Source: Planctomycetota bacterium (GTDB lineage: Bacteria; Planctomycetota; J058; JAJDCQ01). Taken from it: 34,373 bases of DNA. Both the position numbers and the translations under genes were made by a program. This document shows positions 1 through 8,884 of the stretch, one piece after another (position 1 is the stretch's first letter; every line of letters starts with the position of its first letter). The notes under the pieces are model-generated. The model worked only from the letters and a program-made list of their open reading frames with translations. It did not search any database and was not told where the DNA came from. Where the stretch lies: assembly GCA_029260755.1 (NCBI GenBank), contig JAJDCQ010000013.1:1-34373 (forward strand), read 5' to 3'.

Positions 1-54
1 GGAGGGCACGGAGGACTCACGGAGAAAGACGCGACCAGCTCAGCCCGGGTTGGT

Positions 55-209
55 CGGCTTCGCCTCCGCCGAGGGGATGAAACCACGGAGGCACCGAGGC
101 ACGGAGGAGCCTCGGAGGGGATCCGGGTCTTCGACCGCTCGCCGCGTCCTCCCTGAATTCTCCGTGTTCTCCGTGTCTCCGTGGTGACATCCATCGGCTC
201 GCGTGAGCA
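55..209. repeat. CACGGAG-family inverted-arm repeat, unit A
   Basis: A left arm at 76-108 is built of degenerate CACGGAGG words and opens with GATGAAACCACGG. It faces a right arm at 160-191 built of CTCCGTG words that ends GTGGTGACATC. About 50 nt of non-repeated core lies between the arms. Degenerate short hairpins, TTCGCC...GCCGAG at 59-73 and GCTCGCGTGAGC near 197-209, flank the unit, as in the better preserved units at 8658-8870 and 14011-14203. Bases 1-25 look like the end of a further arm cut by the window edge. No protein is supported here; the small open frame on the minus strand is repeat translation. Confidence 0.8.
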
Positions 210-235
210 GATGCAGTACGGCGACACTGCGACAT

Positions 236-265
236 TTGCTACGAGTCGTAGCAGCCTGCTATCAG
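236..265 (+). promoter_or_regulatory. Probable promoter with overlapping palindromic operator
   Basis: TTGCTA at 236-241 and TATCAG at 260-265 are separated by 18 nt and resemble -35 and -10 boxes. A perfect inverted repeat, TGCTACGA-G-TCGTAGCA at 237-253, starts inside the -35 box and fills the spacer, the usual place for a repressor site. The predicted start near 272 lies just before the GGAGGAG ribosome site of the thioesterase gene. No regulator gene adjoins it. The promoter call is a hexamer match only; the palindrome is exact. Confidence 0.4.
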
Positions 266-285
266 CTAGCTATTGGAGGAGATCG

Positions 286-747
286 ATGGAGGAGGACCTC
301 GCCGCTCGATTCAACCCCCGCGTCGTCGAGGTCCTCAAGGCGACGACCTCGTCGACCGGCTTCGGCGCGCTCCTCGGCCTCGAGGTCGACGACGCCGCGC
401 CCGGCGAGATCACCTGTAGCCTCCCGATCAAGCCGGAGCTCCAGAGCGGCGTCGGCCTCGTCCACGGCGGCGCGATCGCCTCGCTCGTCGACCATACCCT
501 CTCGCTCGCGGTCTACCCGGTCGTCGAGCCCGGCGTCTGGGTCGCGACGACCGAGTTCAAGATCAACTACCTCGGCAGCGTCCGCGAGGGGCGGCTCCGG
601 GCCGTCGGCAAGGTCGTCTCGCTCCGCAAGCGCCTCGCCGTCGTGCGCGTCGACGTCGACAACGACGGACGGCCGGTCGCGGTCGCCCAGGGCACCCTCT
701 ACGTGAAGGATCGCCCGGGCGAGGGCAAGGCCAGGGCCGAGGGATGA
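286..747 (+). CDS. PaaI-type hotdog-fold thioesterase
   Basis: A 153-residue protein of the single-domain hotdog thioesterase family, which hydrolyses acyl-CoA thioesters in the cytoplasm, often phenylacetyl-CoA-like or other aromatic acyl groups. The family HGG signature is at residues 60-62 in GVGLVHGGAIASLVDH, where the helix after it carries the acidic residue D69. The later strands, VATTEFKINYLGSVREG and VAVAQGTLYVKD, are typical of the fold. The frame is open from 181, but ATG 286 has GGAGGAG at 275-281 and gives a normal family length. Its stop overlaps the next start as ATGA (744-747). The substrate cannot be read from the sequence. Confidence 0.85.
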   Translation: MEEDLAARFNPRVVEVLKATTSSTGFGALLGLEVDDAAPGEITCSLPIKPELQSGVGLVHGGAIASLVDHTLSLAVYPVVEPGVWVATTEFKINYLGSVREGRLRAVGKVVSLRKRLAVVRVDVDNDGRPVAVAQGTLYVKDRPGEGKARAEG

Positions 748-1070
748 GCGCGACGCTGCGCGGCGACCTGACCGCGAGGATCGAGGCGCTGCCCGAGGTC
801 ACCCACGGCCCGAGCCGCTTCGGCTCGGGGAAGTCCGCGGCCTTCTCGGTCGGCGGCAAGGAGTTCGCCCACTTCCACGCCGACGACCGGATCGACGTCC
901 GCGTGCCCCGCAAGGCCCAGCGTCCGGTGCAGGACGACGCCCGGGTGATCCCGCGCAAGAACCCCGGCGACTGGATCGAGCTCCGGTTCAGCAGCTCCGT
1001 CGACCTCGACTGGATCCTCGAGCTCGTCGAGCTCGCCCGCGAGGACGCCCAGAAACGCGCCCGCCGGTAG
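744..1070 (+). CDS. Luciferase-domain (DUF5519)-like small protein
   Basis: A 108-residue soluble protein. The centre reads KEFAHFHADDRIDVRVPRK and the end DWIELRFSSSVDLDWILELV. This matches my recollection of the DUF5519 'luciferase domain' proteins of actinobacteria and other high-GC bacteria, named from a region of fungal/bacterial luciferase-like proteins and without an established reaction. It shows no signal peptide or membrane segment. The ATGA overlap with the thioesterase suggests coupled translation, and the histidine kinase begins 27 nt after its stop. The family call is from memory of the pattern; a hypothetical protein is the fallback. Confidence 0.6.
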   Translation: MSATLRGDLTARIEALPEVTHGPSRFGSGKSAAFSVGGKEFAHFHADDRIDVRVPRKAQRPVQDDARVIPRKNPGDWIELRFSSSVDLDWILELVELAREDAQKRARR

Positions 1071-1097
1071 CCGTCCGGCTGGTATCTTCTTCGGGTC

Positions 1098-3067
1098 ATG
1101 TCCGCGCTCGACCGACCCCGACGCCTCGCCGCCGCCGGCCCCGCCCTGCTCCTCGTCGTCGCCGCGATCGCCGCGATCGGCCTCGGCGCGCGGCAGGTGA
1201 GCACCGAGGGGCGGGCCGTCGAGCGAGCGCTCCGCGAGGGATGGGCGCGTCGCCTCGATGCCGAGAGCGCTCGCGCCCGCGCCCTCGTGGAGGCCGCCGA
1301 GGATCGGGCGCTCGCGCTGCTCGCCGCCGCTCCCGCCGATCTGGCCGCGCTGCGGGACTCCGTCCGCGCGGCCGAGGCGAGCGAGCCGGCTCCGACCGGC
1401 GCCTGGTTCCTCGTCCGCGACGACGGGGCGCTGCTCCACCCGGCGCCGGACGCGGTGCTCCGGCCGCCGGCCGAACCCGGCGCGGTCGCCGCGGCCAGCG
1501 GGCTCCTCGGCGAGGCTGCTCGGGCGGCCGGCTCCGATGTCGATGCGGCGATCGCGAGCTACCGCCTCTTCCTCGAGCGCTACGACGATCCGCCCCTGCC
1601 GCCCCAGAGCCGGCCGCTCGCCCATCTCGCCATCGCGACCCTCGCGGCGCGACACGACCGACCGGGCGAGGCGGTGGCGGCCCTCTCGGCGCTCGAGACC
1701 GAGCTCGCCGCCGAGCACATCGCCGGCCGCCCGGGCATCGTCGCCTTCTACCGGGAGGAGGCGGACGCGCTCGCCGCCGGTCTCGGCGAGGCGGCGGCGG
1801 CGCTCGCCGTGGTCCGCGCCGAGCTCCGGGCGGCGGGGGACCGGGCCGCGGCCCGCCGACGGTTCATCGCCGAGCTCCACGCCTGGATCGGCGGACGGCT
1901 CCAGATCGAGCTCGCCGCCGGCGCCCCCGATGTCGCTGACGTCTCCGGCGGCGCGGCGCCCGGCGATCGGGCGCCCGTTCGCCTCGTCGAGACCATCGGC
2001 GGTCGCCCGCGCCGGCTGGTCGCCCGAACGCTCACCCTCGATGGGCGAGGCTACGCCGCCGGGTTCGAGACCGACGCGACCGCGGTCGCGCGCCTGGTCG
2101 CTCCCGTCGTCTCCGACGGCGGGGACGGCGATGGCGTCGCGCTCGTCCATCTCGGGCCCGGCGCGGCCGTGCCCGACGGTCCGGGCCTCGTCCGCCGGGT
2201 CGCCCCCGGCCTCGAGGAGGAGCGCCTCGCCCTCGCCTTCGTCGACGGGGACCCGCTCGCGGCCGCGGCCGGTCGGCGCCGGGCGCTGCTCGGCGTGACG
2301 CTGGGCGCGACGTTGCTCCTCGGGCTCGCCGGCGTCGTCCTCGTCTGGCGGCAGGCGGCCCGGGCGATCGCCCTCGCCCAGGCGCGGAGCGACTTCGTCG
2401 CGGCGGTGAGCCACGAGCTGCGCACGCCGCTGTCGCTGATCCGGGCGTCGGTCGAGACGCTCGAGCTCGGCCACGTCCGCGACGAGGACGAGACGCGGAG
2501 CTATCTCCGCCTCGTCGGCCGCGAGTGCGAGCGCCTGTCCGGCCTCGTCGGCAACGTCCTCGACTTCGCCCGCGCCGAGCGCGGCGAGGTTCGCTACACG
2601 CGGAGCCGGCACGATCCGGGCGAGCTCATCGGCAGCTTCCTCGAGACCTATGCGCCGGGCCTCGAGAAGGACGGCTTCACGATCGAGCGCGCGGTCGACG
2701 CCGAGCTCCCCGCGGTCGACCTCGACGCCGACGCGTTCCGGCGCGCCCTCCTGAACCTGGTCGACAACGCGGTCAAGTACGGCGGCGCCGCGAAGTGGAT
2801 CGAGGTCGCGGCGCGACCCCGCGCGGGCGGCGGCATCCGCGTCTCGGTGACCGACCGCGGCCCGGGCGTCCCGCTCGAGGAGCGCGTTCGCATCCTCGAG
2901 CCGTTCGAGCGCGGCGCGCGGGCCCGCGATCGCGCGATCCGCGGGACGGGCCTCGGCCTCGCCCTGACCGCGCAGATCGCGCGCGGCCACGACGGGTCGC
3001 TCGCGGTCGAGGACGCCCCCGGGGGCGGCGCGCGGTTCGTCATCGAGCTGCCGGGAGCGAGCGCGCC

Positions 3068-3071
<4 letters not shown>
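1098..3071 (+). CDS. Membrane sensor histidine kinase with large helical sensor region
   Basis: A 657-residue two-component sensor. Membrane segments at about residues 13-32 and 398-416 enclose an extracytoplasmic region of about 360 residues. Part of that region (about 148-250) is Ala/Leu-rich paired helices reminiscent of TPR hairpins. The cytoplasmic part has an HisKA helix with SHELRTP (phospho-acceptor H439), an N box NLVDNAVKYG (N557), a G1 box DRGPG (D586) and a G2 box GTGLGLAL (616-623), so the kinase looks active. No clear Shine-Dalgarno precedes ATG 1098, and TATCTT at 1083-1088 could be a -10 box for a nearly leaderless transcript. The stop overlaps the response-regulator start (ATGA, 3068-3071). 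The signal sensed is unknown. Confidence 0.93.
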
Positions 3072-3757
<686 letters not shown>

Positions 3758-3834
3758 GGCGCCCCGACATCTTCAGACATCTCTCCGACGCGGGCTACGC
3801 AACTCCCGACGCGCCGCCCGCTACGATCCCTCCA

Positions 3835-3855
3835 GCTCGTCGAGCGACGACGAGC
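3835..3855 (+). promoter_or_regulatory. Stem-loop in leader of the 3886 gene
   Basis: GCTCGTCG and CGACGAGC form a perfect 8-bp stem with a 5-nt loop in the 128-nt gap between the response regulator and the next gene. There is no following T-run, so a classic terminator is not supported. It lies 31 nt before ATG 3886 and could be an RNA element in the leader or a DNA operator. Confidence 0.35.
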
Positions 3856-3885
3856 ATCGGAAGCGAAGAGAACGGGAGAAGAGAC

Positions 3886-6804
3886 ATGACCGGACGCAAT
3901 GCCTGGCCGCTCATCGCCGCGGCGGTCCTCGCGACGGTGATCGCGCTGGCGATCGCCCCCGCGGGCGCCCGCGCCGACGACACCGCGGCGGAGAAGCTCT
4001 ACCAGAAGGCGTGGTTCGAGGAGACGGCGAACGGCGACCTCGAGCGAGCCGCCGAGCTCTACCGGAGCGTGGTCGACCAGCACCGCGAGTCGGCGGACAC
4101 GGCGGCGCGAGCGGCGCTCCGGCTCGGCCACTGCCTCGTCGAGCTCGGCCGGAGCGACGAGGCGCGGAAGATCCTCGAGCGCCTCGTCCGGGAGCGGGCG
4201 GAGGACGCGGTCGGCGTCGAGGCCCGGGCGCAGCTCGAGGCGATCGCGGCCGGCGGTGAGGGGCCGGACGACTCGCCCGGGAAGACCATCATGCTCGACC
4301 TCCAGCTCGAGCTGACCCTCCTGCCCGACGGCCTCGAGCGATACGAGCTCCGCCACGCCGAAGCGTGGCGCCAGATCTCTGCCTCGGGCGTCCCGACCGG
4401 CTCGTGGCGGCGAGTCGTCGCCGCCGTGACCGCCGCGCGCTCCATGCCGATCGAGTTCGAGGGCACGGTCGTCGCGCGGTCCGGCGTCGCCCAGGCCCGG
4501 ATCGCGGAGGCCTACCGGGACCTCGCGCCGGTCGGGCCAGCCATCCGGGCGGGCCGGGCGTTCGACCCCGGGCCGGCACCGACCATGACCCCGGCCTCGC
4601 TCGCGGCGAAGGTGGTGATCTCGGAGACCGAGGTGAAGCTGACCGCTCAGATTCGCTGGCGCACCAAGGGGAGCAGGGCCAACCTCGTCGGCCGGGCCTG
4701 GAACGCGGCGGAGCTCACCGGGGTGATCCGGGCCGTCGCCGGCGACCGGGCCCTCACCGTCGAGCTCGAGGTCGAGGCCGACGCGTCCGTGCCCTACGAG
4801 CGAGTTCAGGCGGTCTACGACGCGTTCGCCGCGCTCGAGAAGCCGACGGATGGCGCGAGCGTCGGCCGGCTCGTGGTCGAGATCGTGACCGGCGAGGCGC
4901 TCCCCGAGGGCGGCTTCGCGTCGGCGGCGGTCGACGGCGATCGGATCGTCTACCGCCTGGTGTGCGACGGCGGCCGGTTCCCGGACGCCGATGAGGTCGC
5001 GATGACGGTGCGCGAGCTCGTCGCCGGGCACGGCGGCGAGGGGCTGATCTCCTCGCTCGACGTGGCCGGCGGCGTCCCGCGCGCCCGGGTCGTCACCGTG
5101 CTCGAGGGATGCGCGGCCGCCGGCCACCCGGTCCGTGGCATCTCCTGGGAAAGGACGCGGTTCATCCCCGACGCCATCCGGGTGCGGGTGACCGGCTCGA
5201 CCCACGATGAGCGCTTCGACGGAGCGACCCTCGTCTGGACGATGAACGCGAGCGATCGTGAGATCGCCCGGAGCGCCGCCTACTTCCACGCCCTCGCCGC
5301 GACGGCGGAGCGCGAGGTGCCGTGGTCGATCGAGGCGGTCGGCGACGTGCCGGCCGAGGACGTCCGGCTCGTGTCCAGCGTGCTGGAGCGCGCCTTCGGA
5401 GCGGAGACGGGGCCGATCCTCGAGATCGTCGGGGCGACCGCTCTCCGGATCGAGCTGCGAAGCGCGAAGAGCTTCGCCGACGGAGCCCTCTGGAAGACCA
5501 ACCTCGAGGCGGACGGCAGGATCCTCGTCTTCGCGGTGGCGACCGCCGGCGACCCCGCCCCGGGCAAGCTCGTCGCGGCGCTCGAGGCGGCGATCGCCGA
5601 GCACGCCGGGCGTCAGCCCCTGCCGGCGGTCATCGTCGACGCCTCCGGCGTCGCGCAGCGCGCCTCCCCCTCGCCCTTCCCGCTGGATCTCTCCAGAAGC
5701 TGGGTGCTCGATTTCATCGAGCCGGTGACGCGCTGTCGGGTCGAGCTGGTCGCGGCGACCGCGTTCGGAGACGGTGTCGTCGCCGAGGCGAGCGTGAGCA
5801 ACCGCTCCGAGGGGATCGTCTACCGGATCGCCGCGCTCTCGGACACGTTCCCGACGCAAGAGGAGATCGCGAGCAACCTCCGCGGCTGGTCGCTCGATCT
5901 CGCCGCAGGCCTCCCCCTCCGGGTGACCGTCTCGGCCGACCCGGCCGTGCCCCTCGAGCGGGCGACCGCTCTCCTCGAGGGGTGCGATCGGGCCGGCGCC
6001 CGGGTCGAGTCGCTCACCCGCCGCCCCCGTGAGGACGCCTCGCCCCCCAAGCCCATCCGACTACGCCTCGAGCGTCCCGAAGGAGTGCAGCTCGAGGACT
6101 GGCTCGGAACGCTCGGCGTCCTCGAGGACCGGCTGGCCCGGGCGGGGATCGCCCGCGGCGACGGGCTGGCCGAGGGGCCGCTCGCCGAGGGCGACGTCGA
6201 CGACGCCCTCTGGAGGGTCGGCAACCGCTTCCGGAAGATCGGCGAGGGCTTCCGCTACGAGCTGACCTCCGAGGTGCCCGCCGACCGCCACGCGTTCGTC
6301 CGGCTGATCCTCCTCGCGCCTGGCCGCCCTCGCCTCGTCCCCGTCGCGGTGCCCGGCGACCCGCAGCCCGACGGCGCCGACCTTCGGAAGGCCGTCACGG
6401 TCCGCGGGGACCGCCTCGTCCTCCGCGAGGACCAGGCGCTCGAGCTGGCCCGCTTCTCCGAGGTGACCGTGCGCCCGTCGGACCGGGGTGACGGCACCCT
6501 GTCGATCGAGCTGACCCTCGCGCCGGCCGACGTCCAGGCGGTCGCCCGGCTCACCCAGGCGCAGCTCGGGAAGCCGGTCGCCTTCTGTCTCGACGGGAAG
6601 ATCCTCGCCGCGCCCGTCGTCCGAGCGGCGATCGGCGGCAAGGCGGTGATCGACGCCGGGTTCTCGGAGGACGAGGCGGAGCTGCTCTCGGTGCTGCTCG
6701 GGAGCGGGCCGGCGCCGCTCCGGGTGACGATCGAGGACGACCCTCGCCGGTCGGAACTACCGGTCGCCCCGGCGCGCCGCGTTCGGGTCGGCGGCGGGCG
6801 CTAG
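3886..6804 (+). CDS. Exported protein with ExbD/TolR-like repeats and SecD-P1-like tail
   Basis: A 972-residue protein. ATG 3886 has GGGAGAAGAG upstream and begins a clear signal peptide (membrane stretch about 8-27, likely cut after ARA at 28-30). Residues 34-125 are TPR-like (KLYQKAWFEETANGDLERAAELY and LGHCLVELGRSDEARKIL). The middle contains several diverged copies of a strand-helix-strand unit such as VEADASVPYERVQAVYDAF (297-315), GGVPRARVVTVLEGCAAAG (395-413), GDVPAEDVRLVSSVLERAF (486-504) and VSADPAVPLERATALLEGC (682-700). These resemble the periplasmic domain of ExbD/TolR. Residues about 860-945 (LGKPVAFCLDGKILAAPVV then GGKAVIDAGF) resemble the periplasmic P1 head of SecD. No SecD membrane domain is present. 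The function is unknown; the fold assignments are inferences. The stop shares CTAG with the convergent GspI-like gene. Confidence 0.75.
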   Translation: MTGRNAWPLIAAAVLATVIALAIAPAGARADDTAAEKLYQKAWFEETANGDLERAAELYRSVVDQHRESADTAARAALRLGHCLVELGRSDEARKILERLVRERAEDAVGVEARAQLEAIAAGGEGPDDSPGKTIMLDLQLELTLLPDGLERYELRHAEAWRQISASGVPTGSWRRVVAAVTAARSMPIEFEGTVVARSGVAQARIAEAYRDLAPVGPAIRAGRAFDPGPAPTMTPASLAAKVVISETEVKLTAQIRWRTKGSRANLVGRAWNAAELTGVIRAVAGDRALTVELEVEADASVPYERVQAVYDAFAALEKPTDGASVGRLVVEIVTGEALPEGGFASAAVDGDRIVYRLVCDGGRFPDADEVAMTVRELVAGHGGEGLISSLDVAGGVPRARVVTVLEGCAAAGHPVRGISWERTRFIPDAIRVRVTGSTHDERFDGATLVWTMNASDREIARSAAYFHALAATAEREVPWSIEAVGDVPAEDVRLVSSVLERAFGAETGPILEIVGATALRIELRSAKSFADGALWKTNLEADGRILVFAVATAGDPAPGKLVAALEAAIAEHAGRQPLPAVIVDASGVAQRASPSPFPLDLSRSWVLDFIEPVTRCRVELVAATAFGDGVVAEASVSNRSEGIVYRIAALSDTFPTQEEIASNLRGWSLDLAAGLPLRVTVSADPAVPLERATALLEGCDRAGARVESLTRRPREDASPPKPIRLRLERPEGVQLEDWLGTLGVLEDRLARAGIARGDGLAEGPLAEGDVDDALWRVGNRFRKIGEGFRYELTSEVPADRHAFVRLILLAPGRPRLVPVAVPGDPQPDGADLRKAVTVRGDRLVLREDQALELARFSEVTVRPSDRGDGTLSIELTLAPADVQAVARLTQAQLGKPVAFCLDGKILAAPVVRAAIGGKAVIDAGFSEDEAELLSVLLGSGPAPLRVTIEDDPRRSELPVAPARRVRVGGGR

Positions 6805-7346
6805 CTTCCGACGGCGCTCCGCGGGGGCGCGGGGCGGTCGCGCGGCGAGGTCGTCCTCAGGACGCTCGCCGGGTAGACGATCCCGCGGTTCTTCCCCCGG
6901 TCGCTCCAGTCGACGTGCACCTCGAGGAGGAACTCCTCGGGCAGGTCGATCGGGCCGGTGATCGGGGTGATCAGGATCCGCGTCTTGAAGCTCGGGTGGA
7001 GCCGGCTCGGCTCCCAGTCGCGGAGGATGCGGGTCCGGTAGTCGTCGTTGCTCGCCGGGTCGAGACCGTCGAGCTCGTCGTGGTCGAACGAGAGGTCGAG
7101 GTCGTTCTCGATGTCGGCGACGATCGACTCGGCCAGGTTGGCCGCGTCGACCCGGTTCTGGGCGCGCTTGCCCGTCGCCACGGCGCTCGCGAGGAGGCCG
7201 AGGACCGCCGTCAACCCGATCGCGAGGATGCCGAGCGCGATGAGGATCTCGAGGAGGGTGAAGCCGGCGGCGCGGTCGCGCCGGCGCCCCCGAGGAGGGC
7301 GCGCGCGACGGCGCCTGCTGGTCGTGATCGTGGCCGGCTCGGTCAT
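6801..7346 (-). CDS. GspI/PilV-like minor pseudopilin
   Basis: A 181-residue protein with a type IV prepilin signature. A very Arg-rich leader is followed by the processing site G28/F29 and the membrane helix FTLLEILIALGILAIGLTAVLG with the conserved Glu at +5 (E33). The following helix LAESIVADIEND and the short beta-rich end fit GspI/PilV-type minor pseudopilins, which form the tip of a type II secretion pseudopilus at the inner membrane. It is the last gene of the operon that starts at 24704. It ends head-on with the 3886 gene, sharing the four bases CTAG, with no room for a terminator between them. The I-versus-H/J assignment rests on size, order and the helix, so it is approximate. Confidence 0.8.
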   Translation of the reverse strand: MTEPATITTSRRRRARPPRGRRRDRAAGFTLLEILIALGILAIGLTAVLGLLASAVATGKRAQNRVDAANLAESIVADIENDLDLSFDHDELDGLDPASNDDYRTRILRDWEPSRLHPSFKTRILITPITGPIDLPEEFLLEVHVDWSDRGKNRGIVYPASVLRTTSPRDRPAPPRSAVGS

Positions 7347-7422
7347 GCGGCCACCAGTCTAGCCGAGCCCGGGCGCCGCCGCCTCACCCACTTCGGGCGC
7401 CGATCGTCCGCGTCGGGCCCCA

Positions 7423-8685
7423 CTAGTCGTTCCAGTCCTCGCGGTAGCCCGGGACGTCGATGATCACATCGAACGTGTGGCCCACCTCGACCGGCGTCCC
7501 GGCCGCGTGACGGACCGGAACGGTCGCGCGCGCCCCGCGGCCGCCGGTGGGGATGAAGAGGATGTCGTTCTCGACCTTCTCGTAGTAGATCCACTCGAAC
7601 GTCTCGCCGGCGCCGCGCTCGTTCATGTCGGTGCCGGCGGCATCCGCGGCCGCCGTCAGGTCGGGGTCGCCGAGGCGGATGAAGCCGGGCCCGTCGGGAA
7701 GCCGATCGCCGTTGCCGAGGACGATCTCGTCCTCGTCATCGGAGGTGTCGAGGGTCAGGTAGCTCGACCGCGCCCGCTCGTGGTTCTCGCGCACCGTGAC
7801 GGTGCACCGGATCTTGCTCGGCCAGACATCGTCGGACGGATCCGCCGCGCTGCCCGGGCCGCGGAAGAGGTTGAAGAGCTCGGGGTCCGGCTTGCCCGAC
7901 GGAGCGAGCAGCCCGCGGGTGCTGTCCCAGTAGTCGAACGGCGCGTACCGACGGTTACTCCGCATGTCGCGCTCGGGCGGGTAGGGCCGGTCCGCCTCCG
8001 CCAGGTAGGGACCGTCGAGACGCCAGGTGGTCGTGTACTGGGTCCAGAAGAGCCACTCCACCCACATCACCCGCGCGCTCACCTCGACGCCCGGCGCGTC
8101 GAGGTCATCCAGCACCCGCGCGTCGAAGAGGCTCGCGCCCGCCTCGCCGATCGGGGAGCGGACCGCCCGACGGAGGGTGTCGCCGCCGGCGGGGTCCATG
8201 TACCAGGCGACCTCCTGCAGGCCGCCGAGGGCGCGGAGCCGCCCCTCGGACGCTTCATCAATGTCGTCGACCTGGTCGTACGCCCGGTCGGCCCCGGTCT
8301 CGGCGCCCGCGTAGCCGGTGAGCGGGTTCTCGCTCTCGCCCTTGACCGACCGCACGAGGATCAGCCGCTGGCGTCCGTACCGGTCGTAGTCGCTGATCAT
8401 CTTGACGGCGACGATGTTGCGCCCGGGGACGGCCTCGTCGCGGGTCGCGATCGTGCGCAGGTCCTCGCGGAGCATGGTGAGGATGACGTCCGCCTCCTCG
8501 TAGATCTCGCGCCGCGCCTCGCCCGCCCGCCAGGCCCCGATCCCCGCCCGGAGCATGATGACGAGCATGGTCCCGAGCATCGTCATGATGCCCATCGCGA
8601 CGAGGAGCTCGATGATCGTGAAGCCGCGGGCGCGGCGAGCCGTCCGCCGCGATGGAGGATGGCACCACGGAGACACGGAGGACAC
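7423..8685 (-). CDS. GspJ-like pseudopilin with start codon inside a repeat
   Basis: About 420 residues. Prepilin cleavage is predicted at G21/F22 in RARGFTIIELLVAMG (Glu at +5), followed by a membrane helix and an amphipathic region, AGEARREIYEEADVILTMLRED, typical of GspJ. It is about twice the usual GspJ length; the extra portion includes WYMDPAGG and a C-terminal beta-rich end but no domain I can name. No ATG exists near the prepilin motif. GTG 8685 is chosen because GGAGGGG lies 7 nt upstream; GTG 8676 is the alternative. Both lie in an arm of repeat unit B, so about the first nine residues (SSVSPWCHP) are repeat-encoded. It lies 76 nt before the GspI-like gene. Confidence 0.78.
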   Translation of the reverse strand: MSSVSPWCHPPSRRTARRARGFTIIELLVAMGIMTMLGTMLVIMLRAGIGAWRAGEARREIYEEADVILTMLREDLRTIATRDEAVPGRNIVAVKMISDYDRYGRQRLILVRSVKGESENPLTGYAGAETGADRAYDQVDDIDEASEGRLRALGGLQEVAWYMDPAGGDTLRRAVRSPIGEAGASLFDARVLDDLDAPGVEVSARVMWVEWLFWTQYTTTWRLDGPYLAEADRPYPPERDMRSNRRYAPFDYWDSTRGLLAPSGKPDPELFNLFRGPGSAADPSDDVWPSKIRCTVTVRENHERARSSYLTLDTSDDEDEIVLGNGDRLPDGPGFIRLGDPDLTAAADAAGTDMNERGAGETFEWIYYEKVENDILFIPTGGRGARATVPVRHAAGTPVEVGHTFDVIIDVPGYREDWND

Positions 8686-8870
8686 GGAGAGTCCCCTCCG
8701 GGCCACACCGCGTCCACGGTCGGCGCCATCGGGTCTCCTCACGGAGAACGACCCGATCGATGGGCGCTCGGAACGGCGGTGAGCCTCGAACGGAGTGGGC
8801 CCTGCACGCTCCGTGACTCCTCCGTGCTCTCCGTGTCTCCGTGGTGACATCCCGCTCGCCGAAGGCGAGC
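8658..8870. repeat. CACGGAG-family inverted-arm repeat, unit B
   Basis: The left arm 8658-8690 (GATGGCACCACGGAGACACGG... words) faces the right arm 8809-8851 (CTCCGTG words ending GTGGTGACATC). The core is about 118 nt. A perfect hairpin, GCTCGCC-GAA-GGCGAGC at 8854-8870, caps one end. The final 22 bases of the right arm match unit A. The unit fills the gap between the GspK-like stop (8885) and the GspJ-like gene and overlaps the latter's start. No protein is supported in the core. Confidence 0.85.
8693..8699 (-). promoter_or_regulatory. Ribosome binding site deciding the GspJ-like start
   Basis: On the minus strand GGAGGGG lies 7 nt before GTG 8685. It is the only good Shine-Dalgarno near the prepilin leader and sits at the inner edge of the repeat arm. 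This favours a start within the repeat over the longer frame that would begin at 8850. Confidence 0.55.
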
Positions 8871-8884
8871 ATCGCGGCCAGCGG

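Noticed and set aside
17..235. Small minus-strand open frame in repeat unit A
   Set aside because: It is translation of CACGGAG repeat arms and has no ribosome site.
699..2990. 763-codon minus-strand frame opposite the histidine kinase
   Set aside because: Antisense shadow; it has no recognisable domain and the plus strand carries intact kinase motifs.
8658..8690. Repeated CACGGAG words as a CRISPR array
   Set aside because: There are no regular unique spacers between the words, arms are inverted, and no cas genes are present.
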